From the NCBI GenBank assembly GCA_027486835.1, contig JAIXOJ010000140.1:1-34218 (forward strand): a DNA stretch of 34,218 bases, written 5' to 3'. This stretch comes from Chitinophagaceae bacterium (GTDB taxonomy: Bacteria; Bacteroidota; Bacteroidia; Chitinophagales; Chitinophagaceae). Below are positions 1 through 9,309 of this stretch, in pieces. Under the pieces are notes generated by a model. It made no database searches. It saw nothing but the letters and a program-made list of their open reading frames with translations, and was not told the DNA's origin. Position 1 is the first letter of the stretch; each line of letters begins with the position of its first letter. The position numbers and the translations under genes are program-made.

Positions 1-126
1 AAATGGTCAGGCACCACAAGGAAATGCTATGTGTCCACTCGAAAATGGTCAGGCACCACAAGGAAATGCTATGTGTCCACTCAGAAATGGTCGGGGACCA
101 TAAAAAAACGCTCGGGGACCAGGTGC
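1..126. repeat. Tandem array A, 21-bp period (truncated by window edge)
   Basis: Six 21-bp units start at 1, 22, 43, 64, 85 and 106. Units 1 and 3 and units 2 and 4 are near-identical, so the array also reads as a 42-bp repeat. Units 5 and 6 are more diverged. Most units begin AAATG or AAACG and carry CCAC or ACCA near position 14-17. The array probably continues to the left. Because 21 is divisible by three, one plus-strand frame stays open (3-191) and reads as 14-residue repeats beginning MVRHHKEMLCVHSK. Nothing else supports translation, so I treat this as a DNA repeat. It is one of four arrays in the window with this period. Confidence 0.85.
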
Positions 127-627
127 TTGAGTGTTTAAGATTGGGTTTGAAGTATTTTAATCTGGGCCTCTGGCTTTTTTTCCAAGAATGAATTAAATCT
201 ATTGAGTTCCAAAGTTATTTTTTGTGGATTATTAGTGGCTAATCTTGGGTTATCCATTGATATTCATGGTGACATTGTATTTTTTGGGAAAGACGAATGT
301 TTACAAAGGGGTTCTATCCTAAATCGAATAATTTCTTGTACCCTCCAATTCTCAAGTAAGTATCACAAAAGTGGAGAGCGGAGGCAAGCCACCATAATTA
401 GTGCGTCTTGCCACCTCATTAATTGATGTTGACCCAATAAATTCGTGTACAAAAACGTTTTTCGCATAGAAGCTTCTTTTTAACTTTTATAGGGGTTTCA
501 AACCCTATAAAAGTTTAAGAAGGAGGCGCAACCCTTTTGCACGCAATAAGTTTGGCCTTTGAAAGATTGATTTGAAATAATTTTATTACTCCAACAAAAA
601 ACTAGAACCTACAACTAAAACCATCCA
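127..627. other. Non-coding stretch with a long imperfect hairpin
   Basis: No convincing gene was seen here. The only structure is at about 471-527: a perfect 13-bp stem (482-494 with 503-515, loop GTTTCAAA) flanked by further partial pairing of CTTCTT with AAGAAG. It lies about 110 bases past the stop of the minus-strand gene ending at 628 and could end or stabilise that transcript. It has no clear U-tract on either strand, so it is not a typical intrinsic terminator. Confidence 0.4.
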
Positions 628-2061
628 TTATTTAATCTGCCAATTGAGTGAAAAGCTAAAATTGGGAGTAAGTGTATAAGGAATATTGGTATTAATAGGA
701 GCAGTGAGGGGCATATTCACCTGCAAACCAAGCGCAATTTGCTTTATTTGATACTGCAATTCTAAGCCGGTTTTGAACACTAAAGGAGCTATCCGTTGGC
801 CAACTGAGCTAGATTTTTCGGTTTTATAGACACTGTCCTTTGCCACCTGATTGCCATTTTTAGTAATCGTGTTGTGCAGCCAACTATCATTGGTTTTCAA
901 GCCGCTAATGCTTGCCCCTATCCGCCACTTAGGCGCGAACAAGTACTGGTAAGTAAGTCCTGCTTCTAGGCCGCTTATCTGTTGTAAATAAACTGTTTCG
1001 GTATAGTTATTCTCCTGCTTTTGTTGAGATGCCTGATGAACAATAGTTTGGTAGCTTGATTTGCTTAACAGAATGGATTGCCCCAAATACAATTGCGCAA
1101 AAGTGTTTAATCGCAGTCCGATTCTATGCTTTGTCTGAATGTCTAAGCCCGCCCAAAACTGAGGCAATACCATCTGCAAATAGCGATCGGGCTTGTTGCT
1201 GCGATAAGGAGCAGAAAACTGGTGAAGCGGAACGTTCCACAACAACCCAAAATGGTATGGTTTCGTTCCTTTATTATTTACTAATGAGGCGGAATGCGTA
1301 GGCAAGCCACTCAATAAAGTATCTATGATTGCTTTGCTATAGGCAGTATAATTGGGTGGTGCGGTTGCTTGCCATCCAAATAATGCTACGGGTTCATTAG
1401 CAGTGTTAGCCAAATTGGAGGTTGATACCTTGGAAAGGCCAGTAACACCACTTGAATTTGTGGATACAGTTTTCTTCCAGTTGGTAAAACTGTCCACAGC
1501 TTCGCTTGCAATGGCTTTTGCAACACCCCTTTTAGCTACTAACGATGGGAGGCTGTTGAAGATTTTCTTAGGTGCTTTCAGATTTTCCTTCGCCTCGGAA
1601 TTTGGGGTTGTTCGCACATGCAGTGAGTTGCTAGAAGGAATGGCCTCTGTGTTAGCCAAATTAGCGTTGTTAAGGACCTGCACATTGCATTTTTGTTCAG
1701 TTGCATTTGGAAGTATGGCAGCATCATTCTGGGGATTATTGGACTTTTTTTCCAATGGTAATACCCCTTTTACAACCCTAGTATCAGCAGCAGTCACCTG
1801 TTTTTTCACAGGCGCATTGTTTTCTATGCTATTCGATTTTGTTACGATGGGTGAGGCATCATTATAGTGTTGTAACAATGCCCAAGAAGCAATTATAAGT
1901 ACAACACAAGCGGAGAAGCCCCACCAAAAAAAGATCCGCCTTTTTTCCCTTTTCCTTTGTTGCGCTTCGGCCTCTAAGGCGGGTTGTAAACTTGCCCAAG
2001 CTGTTTCAAAGGGGATGAATGGTGGCTTAGCACCGTTATTTGATTCCAAATTATTTTGCAT
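628..2061 (-). CDS. Single-pass membrane protein with barrel-like C-terminus; putative anti-sigma partner
   Basis: This is a 477-residue protein. A charged N-terminal cytoplasmic segment (about 1-45, ending in a KREKRR cluster) is followed by one membrane helix at about 44-63. A low-complexity Ser/Thr/Asn/Lys linker follows, and residues from about 260 alternate polar and aromatic positions as in outer-membrane beta-strands, ending in FSLNWQIK. The start codon overlaps the end of the upstream sigma-factor gene by 11 bases, so the two are translationally coupled. In Bacteroidota, an ECF sigma gene followed by a single-span protein usually means an anti-sigma pair. That role is inferred from position and topology; I do not recognise a named anti-sigma domain. 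The barrel reading is by eye and uncertain. Confidence 0.75.
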   Translation of the reverse strand: MQNNLESNNGAKPPFIPFETAWASLQPALEAEAQQRKREKRRIFFWWGFSACVVLIIASWALLQHYNDASPIVTKSNSIENNAPVKKQVTAADTRVVKGVLPLEKKSNNPQNDAAILPNATEQKCNVQVLNNANLANTEAIPSSNSLHVRTTPNSEAKENLKAPKKIFNSLPSLVAKRGVAKAIASEAVDSFTNWKKTVSTNSSGVTGLSKVSTSNLANTANEPVALFGWQATAPPNYTAYSKAIIDTLLSGLPTHSASLVNNKGTKPYHFGLLWNVPLHQFSAPYRSNKPDRYLQMVLPQFWAGLDIQTKHRIGLRLNTFAQLYLGQSILLSKSSYQTIVHQASQQKQENNYTETVYLQQISGLEAGLTYQYLFAPKWRIGASISGLKTNDSWLHNTITKNGNQVAKDSVYKTEKSSSVGQRIAPLVFKTGLELQYQIKQIALGLQVNMPLTAPINTNIPYTLTPNFSFSLNWQIK

Positions 2062-2611
2062 ACAGGTGGTTATTTATGGGTTCTTGTAGCATCGATTTCA
2101 ATTTGTTGCGGCCATCATTTAGGTGCCATTTTACCGTGCCTTCTTTCATTTCTAGGTTTTGGGCTATTTCTTTTATCAGCATTCCTTCCACATAAAATAA
2201 GCTGAAAACAGCCCTTGTAGTAAGGCTGAGTGCCTTTAAAAACTTAGCTACCCTCTCCTCCGATTCATTTATTAAAGGGTTTTGGTGCACTATTTCCACA
2301 TACATTTCTGAGGTAAACTCTTGAAACCGCATTACACTCTTTTTTTGCCTTACCAGCGATAATGCACTATTGCGCACTACCGCATATACCCAACCAAACA
2401 AATCGCCTTTGGCAGCATCAAAGGTTTCGATGCGTGTAAACACTTGCAGCATTCCGTTATTTAGAGCAGTGAGTATATCATGTTCATCATCAAAAAACTG
2501 ATGGCACAATGCAAAAAGCCGAGGATAAAACTGCTGATACAGTTTTTCCTGGCTTTTCCGGTCGAATTGTTTGCAACCGTGCAGTAGTGTTGAAAGATGA
2601 ACGTCTGTCAA
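2051..2611 (-). CDS. ECF-type RNA polymerase sigma factor
   Basis: This 186-residue protein has the two-domain sigma-70 ECF layout. Region 2 spans about 20-90 (YPRLFALCHQFFDDEHDI, then an F.GWVYAVVRN segment). Region 4 spans about 125-178 and includes a helix-turn-helix, IKEIAQNLEMKEGTVKWHL, that would contact the -35 region. It would direct RNA polymerase to a small regulon, probably including its own operon. The start is a TTG; no in-frame ATG or GTG occurs in the 30 bases upstream, and the N-terminus from here matches the family pattern (a LLHGCKQFDRKSQEKLY-type opening). It lies 75 bases after the lipoprotein gene and overlaps the next gene by 11 bases. Confidence 0.92.
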   Translation of the reverse strand: MTDVHLSTLLHGCKQFDRKSQEKLYQQFYPRLFALCHQFFDDEHDILTALNNGMLQVFTRIETFDAAKGDLFGWVYAVVRNSALSLVRQKKSVMRFQEFTSEMYVEIVHQNPLINESEERVAKFLKALSLTTRAVFSLFYVEGMLIKEIAQNLEMKEGTVKWHLNDGRNKLKSMLQEPINNHLYAK

Positions 2612-2686
2612 GATAGTTGTTTGAATGATGTATTATCAGGTAGAAATTTGCCTATAGACCTTTTTGAATCAAAACCATTATTGGTT

Positions 2687-3703
2687 CTATTGTAGTGTGA
2701 GCGGTCTAATGGTTACTTGCCCGTTGGTTGCAGGCCAGGTAAATTGATAAACACCAGAAGCTGTGACCGATAAGCTGCCTGAGTATGTTTTATTACCCAC
2801 TTGTACCGAAAAATCATAAGCCCCTACCCCAATGCTACTGAAACTATTTCTTGCAGTGGCGGGTGCAATAACCACTTGAGGTTCATTAGCCATATACACA
2901 CCACCATAACTAAGGGTATAAGCCTTATTGGTAAAGCTAGCTTGGGAAAGAATAATATCCGAAGTACTTTGATAAGGATAATTGGTAGAAGCGGCGATGG
3001 TCAACAATTTTCTGCCACTTTGGTCGGTTGAGAGCGAGGGGGTTAGCAGCAGCTTATCACCAAAAATAAAATCGGCGGTATCTTTTTGGGTATTGCTTGC
3101 GGTATCATTCAACCAAATCGTGCGGCTTTGTGTGTTAATACCGTCGTTCACGGTTACGGTGCCTGTGAACCCGTCTTTAAAACTGATCGATGCCGATAAC
3201 CTATCTGCTGCCAACACTACGCTTACTGCATTGCCCGAGGTAATCCAAGAAATATTGCGGCTTTTGGTATTAGTGATTTTAAAAAAGATAGATTCTTGTT
3301 GTTTCACGCCCACTACTTTGCTGGCCGAAAGCCCAAAAGCGAGGTTGGTATCTTGGTAATTGGTTGATAAAACCGTTAGTGAATAGGTAATTTGTTTGTT
3401 GGCTTTGTTTGTGGCAACAATTTGATAATTGCCCGCATTGGCAAAATAAAAAGTAGCATATATGCCTACCTTATTGATGGTTACCCCCACACTTGGGGTA
3501 ACTTTCCAATCAACACTTCCATTAGAACCGCTATCGCCAAAGGCAAGTAACAAGGGTTCGCTAATTCTGAGGTTGGGCAGTGATTCCGTTAAAACCTGCT
3601 CAGGGTTATTGTTGTCCAAGCTACTGCCATTGCCAGATTTGGTACAACCTGCTCCGACAAACAGCGCAATAATTAAAGCATAAAAAATGATAGTCGTCCG
3701 CAT
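2687..3703 (-). CDS. Lipoprotein with Ig/PKD-like modules
   Basis: An upstream in-frame ATG at 3724 exists, but I choose the ATG at 3703. It gives a standard lipoprotein signal peptide (MRTTIIFYALIIALFVGAGC) with the lipobox cysteine at residue 20. The mature protein begins with a Ser/Gly/Asn-rich linker. Two or three beta-rich modules follow, rich in Gly, Ser and aromatic residues, with PKD-like wording such as WKVTPSVGV and YQIVATNKAN. It is probably an outer-membrane-anchored surface or periplasmic protein. No enzyme motif was seen. It lies upstream of, and co-directional with, the sigma-factor pair, so it may belong to the same regulated unit. The specific function is unknown. Confidence 0.8.
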   Translation of the reverse strand: MRTTIIFYALIIALFVGAGCTKSGNGSSLDNNNPEQVLTESLPNLRISEPLLLAFGDSGSNGSVDWKVTPSVGVTINKVGIYATFYFANAGNYQIVATNKANKQITYSLTVLSTNYQDTNLAFGLSASKVVGVKQQESIFFKITNTKSRNISWITSGNAVSVVLAADRLSASISFKDGFTGTVTVNDGINTQSRTIWLNDTASNTQKDTADFIFGDKLLLTPSLSTDQSGRKLLTIAASTNYPYQSTSDIILSQASFTNKAYTLSYGGVYMANEPQVVIAPATARNSFSSIGVGAYDFSVQVGNKTYSGSLSVTASGVYQFTWPATNGQVTIRPLTLQ

Positions 3704-3810
3704 ATTAAAAGGTATAGTAAGCATTGAGAAATAGGTTGAAGGTAGCCAGGTATAAACGTGTAAATAAATTCAGCATTCGCTATATAGGATTAAGCGTTAA
3801 AAAATTACTT

Positions 3811-3848
3811 TGGAAAAAATACCCTTCCGTACCTGCACTACGGAAGGG
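3811..3848 (-). terminator. Intrinsic terminator for the large LRR gene
   Basis: A perfect 10-bp stem (3822-3831 with 3839-3848; arms CCCTTCCGTA and TACGGAAGGG) has a 7-base loop. Read on the minus strand it is followed by TATTTTTT, a typical U-tract. It lies about 200 bases past the stop of the minus-strand gene ending at 4050 and before the start of the next minus-strand gene, so it would separate the two transcripts. The rest of 3704-4049 shows no other feature. Confidence 0.65.
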
Positions 3849-4049
3849 GTTGTATAAAAAATAACCCTTGAAAAAGTAGCTACCCGCTATTCGTTAACTG
3901 TCCATAAATGGCCAATATTGCTCTATCAACCCTGTTCAAAAATGTCATTACAAAAAACAGCATTGATAGTCTTTTTTCTAAACACTCTTGTTGCATGATC
4001 AGCAATTTACGGCAGTTAACTATAGGCGGTGAGTGGTTTCAATGAAGGA

Positions 4050-7000
4050 TTATTGAATAAGGAGTTGTTGGTTGTTCAATTGACCATTGGTGTCAACTAT
4101 TTGCAATTGATATACACCTGTTGGTAATTGGAAAGTAAGTTGGTGTACTTCAGATGTCGAATCTGTTTTTTTAGTCCAAACCTTTTGCCCCAACTGATTA
4201 ATAATGGCCACGGAAGACACCCCTTTTCCACTCAACACAATGTTATGCTTAGCCGGATTCGGATAAATTACAAATGGTACAGAAGCGGCTTGACCTAGGC
4301 TCACCCATTTTGTTTCACTATAACTGATCTGACCGTCTTTGTCCACTATTTGTAAGCGATAATACAAACCTTTTAATCCTTTCCACTCCCTAAGCTTATT
4401 ATCTGCAAATTGATATGCCCCAGCTCCTTTTGCTTGCACATTGCCCACGTTTGAAAAGACTTGACCATCGGTGCTTCTTTGTACGATGAAATAGGCCGTG
4501 TTTGTTTCAGTGGCCGTAACCCATTCTGCATTGAATGCTAGCTCACCAGCCTTAACCATAAAGTTTCTTAGACTAACAGGTAATGTGGTACCCTTAATGA
4601 GGGTGGTAGCGGTGTTGGTAATAACTGGTTTATTGTAATCAAAAAATATAGCCGCTTTGTTGTTAACAACGGAACCAGCCGTAAGGGTGGATACTGGTTT
4701 TAATCTAAAAGACACAAAACCATTGCTTTTTAATTGGTTAGCGCCGCTATCCGGCAAATGGATGTCTAAAAACTCGAAGAAAATAGCGCCATTCTTTAAA
4801 ATCACATTGCAATTGTGGGAACTGCCAATCATCTGCAGCACATTGCTTTGTAATAAACTGCTCAGCGTATCGGCCACTACCACATTAAAGGCGGTATCAT
4901 TCCCCAAGTTTTGGAAATGGATGGTGTAATCAATAAACTGTCCATTATTCACCTGTAGGGTACTCAATTCTGGTGTGGCTTCTTTGCTGTTGGGGTCGTA
5001 ACTAGTTCTTATAGGTTGCTTAAAGGTGGTGGTTGCCAGTGTTGCGCCCCCAGAACCAACCAATGATTTTACCCAAAGTGTATCACCCAGTGTTGCTGAA
5101 GTCTTTACTGTAAAATAAAATTTATAATCATGAACTTCTCCTGGGGTAATCGTATCACCCGAGATGTTGATTACATTTCCTACCCTGTTGAAGGTTGCAG
5201 TATAAATATTCACCAGACTATCAAATCTTAACTTGGTACTATCAAAACTAAATTGGGGGTAGATGATTTTGGTTGTAGTACCCACATTGGATATGATGGT
5301 TGTGTAAGCAATGCCCCTTCCTGGGCGGGCGGTATTGGGGACACTTATGATTGCTGTATTAAAGCTATCCTTAACAATGGAGGTTTGAAGCGCAATGTCA
5401 GTTAATGTCAACTGGCTATTACTGGCCGTTAACGTAAACTTGCTGCTGTCTGGTATGGCACTGAAAAACGAAGGTGCTTGAGTATATAAGGTATAGCTGC
5501 CAATTGAATCGGTACTAATCACAAATTCACCTTTGCTATCCGTGAAGGCACTTTGGCCAGAATTTAAGGTTAGGCGTACATAAGGGCGGTAAAATTCACT
5601 GGCATCTTTCACGCCGTTTTTGTTCATGTCGGAAAATACTTTACCAAACACCAACGGGAATGCTTGACAGTGGTTTGAATTGTTGGTGATATTGCAATAA
5701 GGCAGATTGGAAGGAGTTACAGTCAATTTTGAAACAGTGTTAGGAATACAATTAATCTTAGTACCTGTTACAGTCAAACTAATTAAGCTATTGGGCAATT
5801 TTGGTAAGCAACTGAGGTTGGAATCCCCTTCGCAAATCAAAAGCTGCAACCGAAACATTGAATCCAAAGACGGCAAGTACGAAATAGGCGTAAACCCAAC
5901 TTTTAATATGCCAAGTCCGCGCGGCAATTTCAATGGTAAGGCACCAATAGGGTTGTTGCTGCAAAACAATATCCCAAGGGAGTCTGGCAACTTGGGTAAC
6001 GACTGGATATTGTTGAAAGAACAGTCGAGGAAAAAAACTGCAGAGTCTGGCAGTGCTGGGAGGTTTTGTATTTGGTTATTACTACAGAGCACTTCTGTAA
6101 CGCTATTAGGCAGTGTAGGCAAAGTAGTAAGGCTGTTGTAATTGCAATCCAAAATCTTTAATTTTTTTGGAAGAGAAGGCAATGTTGATAATTGGTTACT
6201 TGCACAATTAAAATTTATCAAAGAATCAGATAAACTAGGACAAACACTAAAATTATTGCTAGCTATGCTTAATATTTTAAGATTATTGGGTAATGCAGGT
6301 AGTTTACTTAAAAAATTGCCATCAACAACTAGAGAACTCAATTTATTGGAAAGTCTAGGAAGGGTGGTTAAATAGTTATTGGCCAAATTCAAATCAACCA
6401 GGTTTTTAAAATACTCAATACCGCTTACGCTTGTAATGGGTTTATTGTTAGAGAACTTAAGATTGGTTTCATTAACCACATCCGCACAAGTGGTGTCCAT
6501 CTGCCCTGCTCCATTAAAACATGCAGGATACTTAGCAATTAGCAAGTTTCTAAAGATGCTGTCGGGGATGTTTACGTAGGTACTAGGAATCAGTGTACAG
6601 CTTTTTGGATTAAATGAGCCATTGCAAACTGTAAAGGAAATTGATTGCTTGAATGTAGTGTCGGCGAAAACGCTCAATGAAGCTGGATAGTTAGGTAAGC
6701 AACTAATATTGTTTGTATCAATTGCCAATAGCATCATTGCCTTTGGTAAAACAGGTAAACAATACAAACTTGGATTGCCCCAGCATCGCAAATTGATTAA
6801 TGAGTCGGGGAGGCTTGGCAGTTTGGTAAGTTGATTATTCTCGCAATAAAGCCCAAACCTTGACAGTTTTGGCAAGGCCGGTAGGCTTTTTAATTTGTTA
6901 TTGCTGCAAACCAATGAGGTCAACGAGTCTGGCAAAGTGGGCAAGCTGGTAGCTAAATTATTAGCACAACTAAAGATTCGTAAACTTTTGAAATAGCCTA

Positions 7001-7220
7001 TACCTGTGAAGTCGGTAATTGATCTAGTGTTGGCCTGCATATTTTGAAGGGTAAGAACCCCTTTGCAAGTAGTATCCATTTGCTTAGCCCCATTGAAGCA
7101 AGCAGGTATTTGAGTAATTAAGTAATTTCTAAAATTACTATCGGGTATGCTTACGTACTGCCCATTTGCATTAAAGAAAGCCAAGCAGCAGAGGTATATT
7201 AATAATAGTTGCGTTTTCAT
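4050..7220 (-). CDS. Large secreted leucine-rich-repeat protein with T9SS sorting domain
   Basis: The open frame extends upstream to 7370, but the ATG at 7220 gives a clear signal peptide (MKTQLLLIYLCCLAFFNANG), so the protein is 1056 residues. Two LRR blocks (about 60-190 and 245-490) have 21-residue-type repeats of the form LPxLPDSLxxLxCSNNxL. Each is preceded by a similar module, IPDSxFRNxLI…PACFNGAxQMDTTC, so the N-terminal half contains an internal duplication. A prealbumin/SdrD-like domain follows at about 523-620 (VFSDMNKNGVKD). Next come DUF11-like beta domains with the YDPNSKEATPE motif near 740, an Fn3-like segment, and a C-terminal type A T9SS domain from about 983 (FVIYPNPAK…GVYQLQIV). 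It is probably exported through T9SS and attached to or released from the surface. LRRs suggest protein or glycan binding; the ligand is unknown. Confidence 0.93.
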   Translation of the reverse strand: MKTQLLLIYLCCLAFFNANGQYVSIPDSNFRNYLITQIPACFNGAKQMDTTCKGVLTLQNMQANTRSITDFTGIGYFKSLRIFSCANNLATSLPTLPDSLTSLVCSNNKLKSLPALPKLSRFGLYCENNQLTKLPSLPDSLINLRCWGNPSLYCLPVLPKAMMLLAIDTNNISCLPNYPASLSVFADTTFKQSISFTVCNGSFNPKSCTLIPSTYVNIPDSIFRNLLIAKYPACFNGAGQMDTTCADVVNETNLKFSNNKPITSVSGIEYFKNLVDLNLANNYLTTLPRLSNKLSSLVVDGNFLSKLPALPNNLKILSIASNNFSVCPSLSDSLINFNCASNQLSTLPSLPKKLKILDCNYNSLTTLPTLPNSVTEVLCSNNQIQNLPALPDSAVFFLDCSFNNIQSLPKLPDSLGILFCSNNPIGALPLKLPRGLGILKVGFTPISYLPSLDSMFRLQLLICEGDSNLSCLPKLPNSLISLTVTGTKINCIPNTVSKLTVTPSNLPYCNITNNSNHCQAFPLVFGKVFSDMNKNGVKDASEFYRPYVRLTLNSGQSAFTDSKGEFVISTDSIGSYTLYTQAPSFFSAIPDSSKFTLTASNSQLTLTDIALQTSIVKDSFNTAIISVPNTARPGRGIAYTTIISNVGTTTKIIYPQFSFDSTKLRFDSLVNIYTATFNRVGNVINISGDTITPGEVHDYKFYFTVKTSATLGDTLWVKSLVGSGGATLATTTFKQPIRTSYDPNSKEATPELSTLQVNNGQFIDYTIHFQNLGNDTAFNVVVADTLSSLLQSNVLQMIGSSHNCNVILKNGAIFFEFLDIHLPDSGANQLKSNGFVSFRLKPVSTLTAGSVVNNKAAIFFDYNKPVITNTATTLIKGTTLPVSLRNFMVKAGELAFNAEWVTATETNTAYFIVQRSTDGQVFSNVGNVQAKGAGAYQFADNKLREWKGLKGLYYRLQIVDKDGQISYSETKWVSLGQAASVPFVIYPNPAKHNIVLSGKGVSSVAIINQLGQKVWTKKTDSTSEVHQLTFQLPTGVYQLQIVDTNGQLNNQQLLIQ

Positions 7221-7503
7221 AATTGAAAAAATGAGGTGATTAATATTTAAAAGTAAATTGTTAGTAATGAAAAAAGAACAACCCCGGAGAAGTACAACAC
7301 CTTCTACGCAAATAATACTCAATAAGGTTGGGTAATTGTAAAAATAAAAGTAGGGGTGGTAAGTTAACAATTGAAATGAGGGTGCATGTACCTATCCATA
7401 AAATGTTGGCTTCTTTATGCTTACTTAGAGGAAAGTAACAGCTTGATAACCTTGAGCCATTTGATTTTATACACACTTTAACGATATGCAGTGAAACAAA
7501 CTG

Positions 7504-7511
7504 TATTTTCG
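7504..7511 (+). promoter_or_regulatory. Possible -7 promoter element of the 7540 lipoprotein gene
   Basis: TATTTTCG is one base from the Bacteroidota -7 consensus TAnnTTTG and lies 28 bases before the ATG. No convincing -33 element was found at the usual spacing. The rest of 7221-7539, between two divergent genes, shows no other clear signal. Confidence 0.25.
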
Positions 7512-7539
7512 GAGGGTCTTCCATAAAAACTGTAAGCGT

Positions 7540-8220
7540 ATGAAAAAAATTATTTTGATTGCTGTAGTGGCATCGATTGTAATGGCAGGGGTGGCTTGCT
7601 CAAAAAGAGCCACTGTAATTAATAACGACAATGTGGTGGTAAATAATGGCCCCTATTTATTGCCGTTAACACCGGGCAATCAATGGATTTATATTGACTC
7701 TGTTTTCGACTCAACAGGAAAAGCAACGGAGATTTATGCCGATACCGCCACTCTAACTAACCAAAAAGTGGTTCTAGCAAGCAATCCCACTATTCCTTTT
7801 TACGGCATGTACAACCCTAATGGTTGGTTTGGCGCACGTAGTCTATTTGCCATTGAAAGTTCTAACACATACATCTACCAGATGGACAGTGTATCTAAAA
7901 CGCCCTATATCTTCTATAAACTATCCAGCAGTGATAATAACCTGCTAGGCACTTCTACAGATGCCAGCAATCCAGCATGTATTACCAATTTTGCACAGTA
8001 TGGTTTTGCAACCCCAAAGTTGGTTAATGGGTATTCCTGCACTAGGAATGTTGCTTCCTCAAAAAATTGTAAAAACGTAATTACCCAAGCGGCGGCATAC
8101 TATGTATGTGCTAATGTGGGTATTGTTCGATTGGAGGGATATGTTATCAATAAAGCTAGCCCCACACAGGATTTATACCTCCAGTTTTCGCAAACACTTC
8201 AAAAGTTTATACCTAAATAG
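7540..8220 (+). CDS. Hypothetical lipoprotein
   Basis: This is a 226-residue protein. The N-terminus is a lipoprotein signal peptide (MKKIILIAVVASIVMAGVAC) with the lipobox cysteine at residue 20. The mature part starts with an Asn/Val-rich linker and then LLPLTPGNQWIYIDSVFDS. This opening, a compact 'length/format' phrase followed by beta-strand-like text, is common in Bacteroidota surface lipoproteins of unknown function. Several cysteines (near residues 147, 167 and 177) could form disulfides, which fits an exported location. No catalytic motif was seen. It is divergent from the large LRR gene and the pair may share a regulatory region, but there is no evidence that they act together. Confidence 0.8.
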   Translation: MKKIILIAVVASIVMAGVACSKRATVINNDNVVVNNGPYLLPLTPGNQWIYIDSVFDSTGKATEIYADTATLTNQKVVLASNPTIPFYGMYNPNGWFGARSLFAIESSNTYIYQMDSVSKTPYIFYKLSSSDNNLLGTSTDASNPACITNFAQYGFATPKLVNGYSCTRNVASSKNCKNVITQAAAYYVCANVGIVRLEGYVINKASPTQDLYLQFSQTLQKFIPK

Positions 8221-8269
8221 GTATTGGGAAGTAAGTTGTAGGTGCTAGGTTTTTGGTTTTAGATTTCAG

Positions 8270-8474
8270 GTATCAATATATTCCCACTTGGGAAATAAGC
8301 CATTCTGGGGATATTGCCACAAATGCACGAATGGCGATTTAAAATTGTCGAATGCTACTAGCAGTGATGTTAGTCGCATTCGCTCCAATAGCACGAATCA
8401 ATGATTAATCCGAAATAATTGTAGGATTCTTGAGCTTCTTGAAAAAGTAATAAACTGCTATCACTTTTTTCAAC
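8270..8474 (-). repeat. Dispersed intergenic element, copy 1 (reverse orientation)
   Basis: The reverse complement of this stretch aligns along nearly its whole length with 12703-12922 and 25043-25243. Shared landmarks in order are GATAGCA, an AATTAT run, GATTCGTGC.ATTGG, AATGCGACTA, TAAATCGC.ATTCGT, GCAATA and CCAGAAT. In this copy, GAATGCGACTA and TAGTAGCATTC can pair with one mismatch. There is no open reading frame. It fills the gap between the lipoprotein gene and the methyltransferase gene. Confidence 0.8.
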
Positions 8475-8610
8475 TTTAGTACCTAGTTATGTGCTTTCCC
8501 TTTTTTCGGGTACTACAAATGATTTAGTCATTTGGTACAATAAATTTCAACCTTTACTACACTTTTCTACCTATCACCTTCCACTTAAAACCTATTACTT
8601 TCTCAAGCCC

Positions 8611-9261
8611 ATGTTAGCGATACCAAACTCTATTCAAACTATTGATATACTGGGTAGTTCGGTTCAATTGGTAGTACCAGAAGCAGCTTGGATAAAACAA
8701 CGGTTTGAACAACAATTAAAAGAAGCACCTGAAACGCCACCCCCTTTTTGGGCACAAGTCTGGCCATCTGCCATCGCATTAACTGAATTTTTAGCTGAAA
8801 ACCCAACTTTAGTAGCTGGCAAAAAAGTAATTGAACTTGGTGCAGGTTTGGGTTTACCCGCTCTTTTTGCAGCGCGAACCGCACTTTCTGTTTTTTGCAC
8901 CGACTACTTAGCCGAACCCTTAGCATTTGTGGATGCATCTATTGAAAAAGATGGTTTAGATAACATGAAAACAGGTTTATTAGATTGGCATCAACAGATT
9001 CCTTACGCAGAAATAGTATTGGCAAGCGACATCAATTACCACCCAAATAGCTTTGAATCACTACTTAATTGCCTTAGCAAAGCACTAGAAAATGGGGTTA
9101 CCATTATTTTGGCTACTCCACAACGGTTGCTTGCAAAACCATTTATAGCGGCTCTTGCACCTTGGACAAAAAGCAACCACGAGCGCATCATCAATTATCA
9201 ATCAGTACCTGTACCTATTAGTATTATGTTATTAAGTGCCAACAAAGGCAAACTGGTTTGA
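8611..9261 (+). CDS. Class I SAM-dependent methyltransferase (METTL21/lysine-methyltransferase-like)
   Basis: The frame is open from 8491, but the ATG at 8611 gives the family-like N-terminus (MLAIPNSIQTIDILG) and a 216-residue protein. It has the PF10294-type layout: PPFWAQVWPSAIALTEFL before motif I, the SAM-binding motif I VIELGAGLGLPAL, an acidic motif II region (FCTDYL), and post-II VLASDINYHP where many relatives have a D-x-x-Y/N type motif. These enzymes methylate protein side chains or small molecules. The substrate here is unknown. It sits alone between a lipoprotein gene and a TerC gene, all co-directional, with the dispersed element just upstream. Confidence 0.85.
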   Translation: MLAIPNSIQTIDILGSSVQLVVPEAAWIKQRFEQQLKEAPETPPPFWAQVWPSAIALTEFLAENPTLVAGKKVIELGAGLGLPALFAARTALSVFCTDYLAEPLAFVDASIEKDGLDNMKTGLLDWHQQIPYAEIVLASDINYHPNSFESLLNCLSKALENGVTIILATPQRLLAKPFIAALAPWTKSNHERIINYQSVPVPISIMLLSANKGKLV

Positions 9262-9309
9262 TTCAGTCGATTTGAAAAAATTGCCTACATCCCTATATGT
9301 CCAGCACTC

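Noticed and set aside
3-191. Small repeat protein of 62 residues in array A
   Set aside because: The frame is open because the unit is a multiple of three without stop triplets. No start signal or independent sign of translation was seen.
202-426. 74-residue ORF
   Set aside because: TTG start, no promoter or ribosome-binding context, odd composition and no recognisable features.
1352-1867. 171-residue plus-strand ORF
   Set aside because: It is antisense to the low-complexity linker of the sigma-linked membrane protein and shows only the pattern expected of a shadow frame.
7261-7524. 87-residue minus-strand ORF between divergent genes
   Set aside because: It occupies the shared upstream region, has no recognisable features and would overlap the regulatory region of both neighbours.
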